Origin: JBOGXF01 sp050694275
Lineage (GTDB): Bacteria > Actinomycetota > CADDZG01 > WHSQ01
Assembly: GCA_050694275.1 (NCBI GenBank)
Contig: JBOGXF010000053.1
Span: 10,151 to 74,150 of the forward strand
Reading direction: 5' to 3'
Length of the DNA: 64,000 nucleotides
Shown here: positions 34,578 to 42,261 of the stretch, one piece after another
Position numbering within the stretch: the stretch's first letter is position 1
Layout of the letters: each line of letters starts with the position of its first letter
The notes under the pieces: generated by a model
What the model was told of the DNA's origin: nothing
What the model saw: the letters and a program-made list of their open reading frames with translations, nothing else
The model's database searches: none
Program-made: the position numbers and the translations under genes

Positions 34578-35843
34578 TTACAGACCGGCCGCCTCTTCGT
34601 CGAACGAATAGAGCGGGTCGCCGCGGACGTCGTCGATCGTCACCTTCTCTTCCGTGTTCTGGAAGACCTGGATGTTCGGGTCGGCGCAGTCACCGAACTC
34701 GTCGCACGTCAGCGTTCCGGTGAGCCCTTCAAAACCTTCGGTCGCGCCCACCGCGTCGCGCAGCCCCTGGCGATCGATGTGTAGCGTGCCGTCGTCGTCC
34801 TCGACGACGATCTCCTCCAGCGCCTGGAACAGGATGTTGGCCGCATCGTACGCGTGGCCGTGGAACGACTGGATCGGCCTCTCCCCGAACTTCTCCTCGT
34901 ACTTGGACACGAACTCGCTGTACGCGTCGCCCGTCGGGGTGCCGGGACCAGAGAAGTACATCCCTTCGGTCGCGGGGATCTCGACGAAGGTATCCGACAG
35001 GAGGCCGTCGGCCCCCATCAGGATCTCCTCGCCGAAGCCGACGTCGCCCGCCTGCCTCGCGATGAAGTCGCCGGCAGGCTGAAAGATCGGGAAGAACAGA
35101 AGCCCCGCGCCCGATGCCTCGACCTCGGTGAGGACCGGACGCATATCCGTTTGATCCGGGCTGACCGCCGAGCTCAGCGTGATCGTGCCGCCGAGCTCCT
35201 CGAAGGATCTGTCGAAGACGCTCACAAGACCCTGGGTGTAGGGGTCGCCGTCGTGGATCGAGGCGGCCTCGGTGACGTCGAGCTCCTCGAACACGTACGT
35301 CGCGGCGGCCGCGCCCTGGATCTCGTCGTTGTGCGCGGTGCGGAAGTAGCCCGGGTTGTAAGCCTCGCCCTCCTCGCCCAGCAGCGAGGTCAGCGCGGGC
35401 GACGTGTTGGAGCCGGAGATCATCGTCAGACCGGCCTCGGACATGATCTGAGACGCAGGTACTCCGGCGCCCGAGCAGCTCGTCCCGATGATGCCGACGA
35501 TCTGAGGATTGGACACGAGAGCCTGCGCCGCGGTCGTGCCGCCCTCGGCCGCGCATTGGCCGTCCTCGCTCGAGAGCTCGATGGAATGGCCTCTGAACTC
35601 GCCGCCGAGATCGTCGATCGCGATCTCGATCGCACGCACCTGGTCCTCGCCGAGGCTGGCAGTATCGCCAGAGATCGCCTGAATGGAGCCGATCTCGAGC
35701 GGCTCGTCGGGTCCGATCGTGACCGCGCCCAGCGCGCCGGGTTGGAACGCCTCCCCGTCGCCGCCGTCGTCGTCGGCGCAGGCCGCCGACACCAGCGCCA
35801 AGGCAAGCAGCATGGCCGAAAGCGTGAACCACCTCTTTCTCAT
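34578..35843 (-). CDS. livK: branched-chain amino acid ABC transporter binding lipoprotein
   Basis: This 421-residue periplasmic-type binding protein (Peripla_BP_6 fold) has signal/lipobox LVSAACADD near residue 22. It contains IGSIQAISGDTASLGEDQVRAIEIAI at the N-terminal lobe, GIIGTSCSGAGVPASQIMSEAGL and SFHGHAYDAANIL. It captures leucine/isoleucine/valine or related ligands for LivHMGF. The ribosome site GGGGGAG precedes ATG 35843. It is the first gene of the long leftward transport run. Confidence 0.92.
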   Translation of the reverse strand: MRKRWFTLSAMLLALALVSAACADDDGGDGEAFQPGALGAVTIGPDEPLEIGSIQAISGDTASLGEDQVRAIEIAIDDLGGEFRGHSIELSSEDGQCAAEGGTTAAQALVSNPQIVGIIGTSCSGAGVPASQIMSEAGLTMISGSNTSPALTSLLGEEGEAYNPGYFRTAHNDEIQGAAAATYVFEELDVTEAASIHDGDPYTQGLVSVFDRSFEELGGTITLSSAVSPDQTDMRPVLTEVEASGAGLLFFPIFQPAGDFIARQAGDVGFGEEILMGADGLLSDTFVEIPATEGMYFSGPGTPTGDAYSEFVSKYEEKFGERPIQSFHGHAYDAANILFQALEEIVVEDDDGTLHIDRQGLRDAVGATEGFEGLTGTLTCDEFGDCADPNIQVFQNTEEKVTIDDVRGDPLYSFDEEAAGL

Positions 35844-36057
35844 TTACTCCCCCTTGCTCACGCGGACGTGCTCGCGGCGATGCCGACTGAGAACGCCCTC
35901 TCTTAACCCCAAACCGCTCCCATCTGCTAGATGATGGAAAGCGGGCCTAGTTTACTCAGGCGGCCGCAAAAGTCCAAGCGATGGCCTTTGGCCCCCCCAC
36001 AAGGGCTTTTCGCCTCTACTACGCGGGTCGGAGAGAGTCATCCGGGCTCGTCCCCTC

Positions 36058-36651
36058 CTATCCGGAGAGGATGGTCTGGGCGACGTCCTTCATGGAGCGG
36101 CGATCGTCCATCGCCTGCTTCTGGATGTGCCTGAACGCTTCGCTCTCGGTCATGCCGCGCTCGTCCATCAGCCTCCCTTTCGCCCGATCGACGACCTTGC
36201 GGGTCTCGAGCCGATCGGAGAGGTCGGCCGACTCCTTCTTCAGGGTCGAGAACTCCGCGTGTCGGGCGAGCGCGACCTCGATGGCGGGAAGCAGGTCCGA
36301 CTTTTGAAAGGGCTTGACGAGATAGCCGATCGCCCCGGCCTCCGCAGCCCGCTGAACGAGATCCTTCTGTGAGAACGCGGTCAGGATCAGGACGGCCGCG
36401 ATGTCCTCCTCGACGATCTTCTCGGCGGCCGAGAGGCCGTCGAGCCCGGGCATCTTGATGTCCATGATCACGAGGTCGGGGGTCTTCTCCCGTGCCAGGC
36501 GCAGGGCCGCATCTCCGTCGGCCGCCTCACCGACGACCGTGAGACCCTCCTCCTCGAGCATCTCCTTGAGATCGAGCCGGATGATCGCTTCGTCCTCGGC
36601 GATGAGGACCCGGGCGGGTGCTGCAGAGGGATCGGTTGAAGGCTCGGCCAT
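36058..36651 (-). CDS. ANTAR response regulator (PdtaR/AmiR-NasR type)
   Basis: The 197-residue regulator has an N-terminal receiver (phosphoacceptor D64 in LVIMDIKMPG, K near the VKPFQKSD motif) and a C-terminal ANTAR domain (LSDRLETRKVVDRAKGRLMDERGMTESEAFRHIQKQAMDDRRSMKDVAQTIL). ANTAR proteins bind paired small RNA hairpins and prevent termination. In mycobacteria PdtaR is activated by PdtaS. No kinase is nearby. The ATG overlaps the upstream gene stop by 1 nt; a GTG at 36654 is an alternative. The next leftward genes are the liv/gln transporters, a class of target known for ANTAR control of nitrogen genes. Confidence 0.92.
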   Translation of the reverse strand: MAEPSTDPSAAPARVLIAEDEAIIRLDLKEMLEEEGLTVVGEAADGDAALRLAREKTPDLVIMDIKMPGLDGLSAAEKIVEEDIAAVLILTAFSQKDLVQRAAEAGAIGYLVKPFQKSDLLPAIEVALARHAEFSTLKKESADLSDRLETRKVVDRAKGRLMDERGMTESEAFRHIQKQAMDDRRSMKDVAQTILSG

Positions 36652-36929
36652 CACGCGTCGAGCATCCGGTCGAGCAGGCGATCCTGCTCGGCCTGCAGCT
36701 CCTCGATCTCGGCCGTCACGCGCGCCCGCTCATGCGTGAGCCGGTCGTAGTCGTCGCGCGCGACCCTGAACTCGCGGTCGGCGAGCGGGGTCTCGGCGAC
36801 GAGCATCCGGGTCTTGGCCTCCTCGAGGACGTCCATCTGGAAGAGGATCTGCTCCTCGACGATCCGGAGGTCGGCCCGCGCCTTCGTGAGGCGGTCCCCG
36901 AGCTCGGAGAGGTTCTTCTGGATACGCAT
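36651..36929 (-). CDS. small coiled-coil protein
   Basis: The 92-residue protein, almost entirely alpha-helical and charged (LSELGDRLTKARADLRIVEEQILF..., LTHERARVTAEIEELQAEQDRLLDRML), is predicted to form a coiled coil. No enzymatic motif is visible. The start ATG 36929 lies 11 nt after a TATACT hexamer and lacks a ribosome site. It is in one unit with the ANTAR regulator (overlap 1 nt). Similar small coiled-coil genes occur beside pdtaR-like genes in other actinobacteria as far as I recall, but I cannot confirm this here. Confidence 0.7.
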   Translation of the reverse strand: MRIQKNLSELGDRLTKARADLRIVEEQILFQMDVLEEAKTRMLVAETPLADREFRVARDDYDRLTHERARVTAEIEELQAEQDRLLDRMLDA

Positions 36930-36975
36930 TGGGACGGGAAAGTATAGGGCCGCGGGCCGGGCTAAGGAATCCCCC

Positions 36976-37038
36976 ATTTTTCGCGATTTTCTTGTCGTAG
37001 CCGGGTCAGTTTTTCGCGTTTTTTGTCCTAGCCGGGTG
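36976..37038 (+). repeat. two tandem T-rich ~31-bp repeats
   Basis: Two copies of TTTTTCGCG-(T-rich)-TTGTC-N-TAGCCGGGT lie head to tail (36976-37007 and 37009-37038) between the coiled-coil gene promoter and the LAGLIDADG gene. They stand out as the most T-rich stretch nearby. Their role is unknown. Confidence 0.55.
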
Positions 37039-37039
37039 A

Positions 37040-37870
37040 TTGGATGGAGCCACGAGTTTCGGCCGCGCACCCGGGACCGGGCTGGAGGCTGCCCAAATGC
37101 GTCCCGACGCGGAATTCGAGATGGTGCACTACCTGATCCAGATGGGCCTAAACGACTGTCAGATCGCGCGGGCCAGCGGCATCCCCAGGGGAACGATCCG
37201 GGACTGGCGACACCTGAAAAGGAAGGCTTCCGGAGACAAGCATTCCACTCAAGGCGACTGCCCCAGGTGCGATCACGCTGTGCTCGATGGCCATTGGTAC
37301 GCCTACTTGCTCGGGTTGTACCTCGGCGACGGATGCATCTCCGAGCACAGACGCAAGGTATTCAAGCTGCGGATTAGCCTCGATCAGAAATATCCGGGCA
37401 TCATCGAGGAATGTGCACGGGCCATGAAAGCAGTGCGACCTACCACCAAGATGTCAGTCGGCCGAGTGACATGTATCGGGTGCATCGAAGTCAACTCTCA
37501 TTGGAAGCACTGGCCTTGCCTGTTCCCGCAGCACGGCCCAGGGCGCAAGCACCTTCGACAGATCAAGCTCGAGCCCTGGCAGCAGGAGATTGTCTTCGCC
37601 TATCCCGACCGGCTCCTGCGGGGATTGATTCACTCCGACGGAACCCGATCCATGAATCGGATTTTCCGAACATGGGGGAACGGACACTCTAGGTGGTACG
37701 AGTACCCGCGGTATCAGTTCACCAACTTCTCGCCCGACATTCGCAAGATCTTCTGCGACGCGTGCGATGCCTACGGGATTTCGTGGCGTCAGATGAACGC
37801 TCGCACGATCTCCGTGGCGCGCGGACCGGACGTGGCAAAGCTCGACCTCGTCATCGGTCCGAAGAGATGA
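37040..37870 (+). CDS. HTH plus LAGLIDADG-type endonuclease-like protein
   Basis: An N-terminal helix-turn-helix (LIQMGLNDCQIARASGIPRGTIRDW) and a CPRCDHAVLDG turn are followed by two LAGLIDADG-type helices: YAYLLGLYLGDGC and LLRGLIHSDG, each with the acidic residue used for metal-dependent cleavage. The two-motif arrangement fits a single-chain homing-endonuclease fold or a related regulator, and nuclease activity is not proven. The TTG start at 37040 gives 276 aa; ATG 37097 gives 257 aa and is equally possible. It lies 48 bp upstream of tRNA-Leu on the same strand. Confidence 0.75.
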   Translation: MDGATSFGRAPGTGLEAAQMRPDAEFEMVHYLIQMGLNDCQIARASGIPRGTIRDWRHLKRKASGDKHSTQGDCPRCDHAVLDGHWYAYLLGLYLGDGCISEHRRKVFKLRISLDQKYPGIIEECARAMKAVRPTTKMSVGRVTCIGCIEVNSHWKHWPCLFPQHGPGRKHLRQIKLEPWQQEIVFAYPDRLLRGLIHSDGTRSMNRIFRTWGNGHSRWYEYPRYQFTNFSPDIRKIFCDACDAYGISWRQMNARTISVARGPDVAKLDLVIGPKR

Positions 37871-37918
37871 GACCGTGGAATCGTATGTGCTAGAGCGCGG
37901 TTCTACACTGTTACCGTC

Positions 37919-38002
37919 GCCGGGGTGGCCAAACTGGTAGAGGCGATGGATTCAAAATCCATTGGGCTTCGGCCCGTGCGGGTTCGAGTCCCGCCCCCGG
38001 CA
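37919..38002 (+). tRNA. tRNA-Leu (anticodon CAA)
   Basis: Acceptor GCCGGGG/CCCCGGC, D-arm GGCCAAACTGGTAGAGGC, anticodon stem ATGGA/TCCAT with loop TTCAAAA (anticodon CAA), a long class-II variable arm (GGGCTTCGGCCC), and T-arm GCGGG-TTCGAGT-CCCGC. The CCA end is not encoded. No intron is present. A 12-nt sequence containing the acceptor end is duplicated immediately downstream. Confidence 0.97.
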
Positions 38003-38015
38003 CCGCCCCCGGCAC
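37992..38015 (+). repeat. 12-nt tandem duplication at the tRNA-Leu 3' end
   Basis: CGCCCCCGGCAC at 37992-38003 is repeated exactly at 38004-38015. The first copy is the end of the T-stem, acceptor and discriminator. It could be slippage or the trace of an integration event at the tRNA. Confidence 0.6.
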
Positions 38016-38365
38016 TCGTTTGGCCAAAAACCACCGCACGTGTGGCTAACGGCAAAAAGAGCTCACGTGCGAGCGCGCGGCTTGCTCGGAAGGTTCTCGA
38101 AGGAGGGGTCGCGGGGAGGATCGACGCCGGTCGGTGCGGCGCGGATGTGCGGCGATGCTTACGGGCGAGGTCTGCGGCCCTTCTGAATCCTGATCTGTCT
38201 CATCGTTCTCTCCCCCCGGAGCAGGCGATGTATTTACTGTTTCATTCATCGGTCAACATCCCGCGGATTTAAGAAAAATCGCATCGGCATTACTACGTAT
38301 GTGTCTAGATTTGCCCGGTAGCGGGGCATAGTCATTTCGAGTCATTTCTGAGTAGCCCTGCAAGC
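38016..38365. other. non-coding stretch after tRNA-Leu
   Basis: This is about 350 bases with no credible gene on either strand. The right half (about 38220-38340) is noticeably more AT-rich than the surroundings. I see no repeat or RNA motif in it apart from the duplication at its left end and the terminator at its right end. Confidence 0.5.
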
Positions 38366-38395
38366 AAAACAACCCGGCCCGAGCGGGCGGGGCCC
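38366..38395 (-). terminator. terminator of the trp genes
   Basis: On the minus strand CCCGCCCG and CGGGCCGGG pair with one bulge, followed by TTGTTTT. It lies directly after the trpA stop. Confidence 0.65.
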
Positions 38396-38398
38396 TTC

Positions 38399-39172
38399 TT
38401 AGGCGTCGAGGGCCGCTCGCACCTCGGCGAGGAAGGTGGCAGCGGCCTCGGCCCCCTGCTCAAGAACGAGGCGCACGACGGCGCTTCCGATCACCACGCC
38501 GTCGGCCGTGGCCACCGCGGCACGCGCCTGCTCCGGTGTCGAAACGCCGATGCCGACGACCACCGGGAGCGAGGTCGCCCGGCGACACGATTCGACAACC
38601 TTGGCGGCGCGTTCCGAGAGCTGCTCGCGCGTCCCGGTGACCCCGAGGGTAGATACCGCGTAGACGAACCCCGTGGCGGTCGCGACGATCGCATCCACGC
38701 GCTCGGGCGGGGACGTGGGCGCGACGAGCGGAACCCACGCGAGCCCCTCTTCCGCAGCGGCACGGCGCAGGTCGCCCGACTCCTCGACCGGAAGGTCGGG
38801 GACGATCAGACCGGCGAGGCCGGCCTTAGCGGCGCGGCGACAGAACTCCTTCTCTCCCGTCCGGTGGATCGGGTTGTAGTACGTCATCGCGACCGAGGGC
38901 ACGTCGAGATCGACCGTGGCGGCGAGATCGAGAGCGTCGAGAGGCCGGACGCCCAGGGCTATGGCGCGCTCGCCGGCGGCGGCGATGACCGGTCCGTCCA
39001 TCAGCGGATCCGAGTAGGGAAGCCCGATCTCGCATGCGTCGGCGTGACGGGCGACGGCTGCGAACGCGACCCCAAACGACGCGGGCTCGGGAATACCGGC
39101 CATGAGGTACGGCACGAGCAACTTGTGTCCCCGCGCGCGGAGGCCGTCGAGGTGCTCGAGCAAGCGGATCAC
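38399..39172 (-). CDS. trpA: tryptophan synthase alpha chain
   Basis: The 257-residue TIM barrel contains [20 protein letters not shown] with the catalytic Glu and Asp, the YYNPI segment, [11 protein letters not shown] and [13 protein letters not shown]. It cleaves indole-3-glycerol phosphate to indole for TrpB. It overlaps the trpB stop by 4 nt and is followed by a terminator. Confidence 0.95.
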   Translation of the reverse strand: MIRLLEHLDGLRARGHKLLVPYLMAGIPEPASFGVAFAAVARHADACEIGLPYSDPLMDGPVIAAAGERAIALGVRPLDALDLAATVDLDVPSVAMTYYNPIHRTGEKEFCRRAAKAGLAGLIVPDLPVEESGDLRRAAAEEGLAWVPLVAPTSPPERVDAIVATATGFVYAVSTLGVTGTREQLSERAAKVVESCRRATSLPVVVGIGVSTPEQARAAVATADGVVIGSAVVRLVLEQGAEAAATFLAEVRAALDA

Positions 39173-40347
39173 TCCCCGAGCGCCTCCGCGACCGTCGCCA
39201 CGTCCTTGTCGCCGCGTCCGGACAACCCGATGAGCAGTAGTTCCTTATCGGCGCCGGCGCGCAGCGCGTAAGCGATCGCGTGAGCAGGTTCGAGTGCCGG
39301 GATGATTCCCTCGGTCTCGGACAGGATCCCGAACGCGGCGAGCGCCTCCTCGTCGGTCGCCGTCGTGTAAGTCGCCCGTCCCGAGGACGAGAGCCATGCA
39401 TGTTCCGGTCCCACTCCCGGGTAATCGAGTCCGGCGGAGATCGAGTGCGCGTGAGCAATGAGGCCCTCGTCGTCTTGCAGCACGAGGCTGCGCGCGCCGT
39501 GGAGCACGCCGGGCTCCCCCCGATTGATCGACGCGCCGTGACGGCCGTCGAGACCCTCCCCGGCAGCCTCGACTCCCGTGAGTCGGACGGCCTCATCCCG
39601 ATAGAAGCCTCGGAACAGCCCGATGGCATTCGATCCCCCGCCCACGCACGCCACGACCTCGTCGGGGAGACGGCCCTCGGACTCGAGGACCTGGGCGCGC
39701 GCCTCGGTGCCGATAACGGTCTGGAGCCATGCGACCAGCTCGGGATAGGGATGGGGACCGACGACTGAACCGATGACGTAATGGGTGTCTTCGACATGGG
39801 TGACCCAGTCGCGCAGGGCCTCGTTGATCGCGTCCTTGAGTGTCGCGGACCCTGCCTCGACGGGCACGACCTCGGCGCCGAGCAGGCGCATCCGCACGAC
39901 GTTGAGGTGCTGGCGTCGGACATCGACCGCTCCCATGAAGACGACACACGGAAGCCCGAAGTACGCCGCCGCGGTCGCGGTGGCGACGCCGTGTTGACCC
40001 GCTCCGGTCTCCGCGATCACGCGTGTCTTCCCCATGCGCTTTGCCAGAAGCACCTGCCCGAGCGTGTTGTTGATCTTGTGTGCACCGGTGTGGGCGAGAT
40101 CCTCCCGCTTGAGGAGCACCTTGCACCCGACCCGCTCCGATAGCCGCTCCGCGAAGTAGAGGGGCGTGGGCCGACCGACGACGTCTCGGTAGAGCCGGTC
40201 GAGCTCCGTCGCGAATCCGTCGTCGGCGCGCGCCGCCTCCCACTCCCGTTCGAGCTCGTTCAGCGCGGCCATGAGGGCCTCGGGGACGTAGCGCCCGCCG
40301 AACTCGCCGAATCGCCCGTGCTCGTCGGGCACCCGGCCGGTCTTCAT
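39169..40347 (-). CDS. trpB: tryptophan synthase beta chain
   Basis: This 392-residue PLP enzyme has [13 protein letters not shown] with the PLP lysine, [19 protein letters not shown], the serine-binding [10 protein letters not shown], and a C-terminal LSGRGDKD. The [13 protein letters not shown] opening is typical of TrpB1. It condenses indole with serine. It lies between trpC and trpA with 4-nt overlaps on both sides. Confidence 0.96.
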   Translation of the reverse strand: MKTGRVPDEHGRFGEFGGRYVPEALMAALNELEREWEAARADDGFATELDRLYRDVVGRPTPLYFAERLSERVGCKVLLKREDLAHTGAHKINNTLGQVLLAKRMGKTRVIAETGAGQHGVATATAAAYFGLPCVVFMGAVDVRRQHLNVVRMRLLGAEVVPVEAGSATLKDAINEALRDWVTHVEDTHYVIGSVVGPHPYPELVAWLQTVIGTEARAQVLESEGRLPDEVVACVGGGSNAIGLFRGFYRDEAVRLTGVEAAGEGLDGRHGASINRGEPGVLHGARSLVLQDDEGLIAHAHSISAGLDYPGVGPEHAWLSSSGRATYTTATDEEALAAFGILSETEGIIPALEPAHAIAYALRAGADKELLLIGLSGRGDKDVATVAEALGE

Positions 40348-41117
40348 GGCCGGCCGAGCAGCTCTCGGAGCTTGGCGGCCGGGTCCGACGCGGTGACGAG
40401 GCTTTCGCCCACCAGCACCGCGTGCGCGCCGGCCGCGGCGAGCTCGTTCACCTCGGCGCGCGTGGAAACCCCCGACAGCGCGACCACCGTCGTCCCCTCC
40501 GGCACCTGGGGAGCAAGCTTTGCCGTGCGTTCCGGATCGACCTCGAAGGTTTCGAGATCTCGATGGTTCACCCCGATGAGCGCGGCACCCGCTTCGAGGG
40601 CGCGCGCCAGGTCGGACTCGTCGTAGACCTCGACCAGGGCGTCCATCCCAAGAGCACGCGAGGCAGTTAAAAGACGGCCGAGCTCGTCGCCGAGGATCCG
40701 AACGATGAGTAACACCGCGTCGGCCCCCTCGGCGCGCGATTCGAGCACCTGCATCTCGTCGAGGATGAAGTCCTTCCGGAGCACGGGCAGGCGGGCGCTT
40801 CTCGCCCCGTAGAGGTCCTCGAGCGATCCCCTGAAGTAGTCGGGCTCGGTCAGCACCGATATCGCCGACGCCCCGCCGCGGGCATAGTCGGATGCGATGG
40901 CCGATGCGTTCAACTCGCGGTTGAGATCGCCCCTCGCCGGGGTCGCGCGCTTTATCTCGGCGATGATCGCGACGGCATCTCCATCAAGCGAACCCCGGAA
41001 ACCGCGCGGCTCCTCGGCGGCCGCGAGACGTTGCTCGAGCGCCTCGGGCGTGACGCGCTGCTTCAACAGCTCGATTCGAGCTCTGGTCGAGGCCATGAGA
41101 TCGTCAAGAAAAGTCAT
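40344..41117 (-). CDS. trpC: indole-3-glycerol phosphate synthase
   Basis: The 257-residue TIM barrel has [15 protein letters not shown] (usual IAEIKRASPSKG), [39 protein letters not shown] and a phosphate-binding VALSGVST. It cyclizes CdRP to indole-3-glycerol phosphate. It lies 11 bp after the M28-like lipoprotein gene. Confidence 0.95.
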   Translation of the reverse strand: MTFLDDLMASTRARIELLKQRVTPEALEQRLAAAEEPRGFRGSLDGDAVAIIAEIKRATPARGDLNRELNASAIASDYARGGASAISVLTEPDYFRGSLEDLYGARSARLPVLRKDFILDEMQVLESRAEGADAVLLIVRILGDELGRLLTASRALGMDALVEVYDESDLARALEAGAALIGVNHRDLETFEVDPERTAKLAPQVPEGTTVVALSGVSTRAEVNELAAAGAHAVLVGESLVTASDPAAKLRELLGRP

Positions 41118-41128
41118 GACACGCGACC

Positions 41129-41884
41129 CTACCCGGCCCCCGTCGTGAGGTAGTGGAGCAGCGCGTCACCAACCGCGTCGGCACCTCCGGCGACGACCGC
41201 CGCCTCGAAGCCGGCGGCCTCGAACACCTCGCGCGTCGGGCTCTCAAACCCAATCGTGGTGCGTGCGCCCGGGCCATTGATCTCGCCGGCACGATCACCA
41301 TCCACAACCAGACCGCCCGTCTTCGACACGGTGGAGAGAACGATCACGAACGGCTTTCGCTCCTGGTCGCGGAGGTATTGCACCAGTCGCCGGGAACCGA
41401 GCCGGCCCCCCTCGGTTTCGGCCTTCTCGGCCCCAAGGGCGGCGAACGATACCCCGTGATCTTCGTTAGCTACGCGCAGCGCGCGGGCGAGCTCGAGCCA
41501 GACCCCGATTGCGAGACCGCTCGGATCCTCGTCGGGCCCGGTGTCGTACGAGACCACGACGACGACTTGCGGCTCGGAGGCACCGGGGGGCAGGGCGATC
41601 ACGTTGGTCGAGCGCACGAGGTTCCCTACCGGGACGCCGTCGAGCAAGGTCGCGTATCCGGCGTTCCCGAGATGGCCGAGGAGGTAGGTCGCGGCAACCT
41701 GCTCCTCCTGCGACCCGGCCCGGCGAGTCGGCACGTCCACGTCGAATTGCTCGGCGTGGCGAGTGACGATCTCGGGCTGGATGGTCGGGGGCCCCGAGGG
41801 GGTCGCCTCGGGCCGGCGGGTGACGTCGGAGCCGCACGCAGTGGTGGCCAACGCGATTGCCGCCACTAAAACAATCGACTTCAT
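41129..41884 (-). CDS. M28-peptidase-like lipoprotein with degenerate active site
   Basis: A 251-residue lipoprotein (lipobox ATTACGSD, Cys near 17) with an M28/Zn-peptidase-like fold. The VVVVVSYDTGPDEDPSGLAIGVWLELARAL segment aligns with the usual 'HYD...DNASG' motif, but the first His is replaced by Ser. The second motif reads LGAEKAETEGGRLGSR, where active enzymes have an EE pair. Catalysis is therefore doubtful; it could bind peptides or be a structural relic. It is the first gene of the trpCBA segment and is divergent from the PRC-barrel gene. The longer open frame to 43441 upstream is antisense noise in trpE. Confidence 0.75.
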   Translation of the reverse strand: MKSIVLVAAIALATTACGSDVTRRPEATPSGPPTIQPEIVTRHAEQFDVDVPTRRAGSQEEQVAATYLLGHLGNAGYATLLDGVPVGNLVRSTNVIALPPGASEPQVVVVVSYDTGPDEDPSGLAIGVWLELARALRVANEDHGVSFAALGAEKAETEGGRLGSRRLVQYLRDQERKPFVIVLSTVSKTGGLVVDGDRAGEINGPGARTTIGFESPTREVFEAAGFEAAVVAGGADAVGDALLHYLTTGAG

Positions 41885-41926
41885 GCCCACAGCTTGCCAG
41901 CAGCGCGCTCGCTTACGATCCTCGTC

Positions 41927-42187
41927 ATGAGCGATCGCTCCATAGCGTGGTCTGGTCTCGAGCGAGGCACCTCGGTGTACGCGTCCGGCGGCGAAGAGAT
42001 CGGCAAGGTCACCGACGTCGTCGCCGACGAACAGAAGGACATCTTCTCCGGGATTGCGATCCGCACCGGATTGTTCGAGTCCGACGTCTTCGTCCCGGCC
42101 GATCTCATCGCCGAGCTCACGGAGGCCGCGGTCCGGCTGACGATCTCGGCGAACCAAGCCGAGGCCCTCAAACCCTACGAGCCCTAA
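41927..42187 (+). CDS. PRC-barrel-like small protein
   Basis: The 86-residue protein contains RGTSVYASGGEEIGKVTDVVADEQKDIFSGIAIRTGLFESDVFVPADLIAEL, a PRC-barrel/DUF2171 pattern. The family is linked to RNA and membrane-associated processes, but no role can be given here. It starts at ATG 41927 with TACGAT (41914-41919) 13 nt upstream. It lies inside the his-trp gene series on the opposite strand and is followed by a palindrome. Confidence 0.78.
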   Translation: MSDRSIAWSGLERGTSVYASGGEEIGKVTDVVADEQKDIFSGIAIRTGLFESDVFVPADLIAELTEAAVRLTISANQAEALKPYEP

Positions 42188-42194
42188 ACCTCTC

Positions 42195-42245
42195 CGCCGA
42201 GTGGTCTGTGAGGGGGCCTGGAGCCGACCTATCGACCACTCGGCG
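42195..42245. repeat. GCCGAGTGGTC palindrome, copy 2 (convergent gene end)
   Basis: CGCCGAGTGGTC (42195-42206) and GACCACTCGGCG (42234-42245) are perfect 12-bp arms. The interior differs completely from copy 1 at 24590. It again lies between two convergent genes (PRC-barrel gene and trpE). Confidence 0.7.
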
Positions 42246-42261
42246 CCCGGACGGGGGGCTG

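Noticed and set aside
35844..36057. Possible ANTAR two-hairpin target in the livK leader
   Set aside because: A CCATC/GATGG stem is present near 35922-35939 but the loop is eight bases and I found no second hairpin with the expected hexaloop, so it does not meet the motif.
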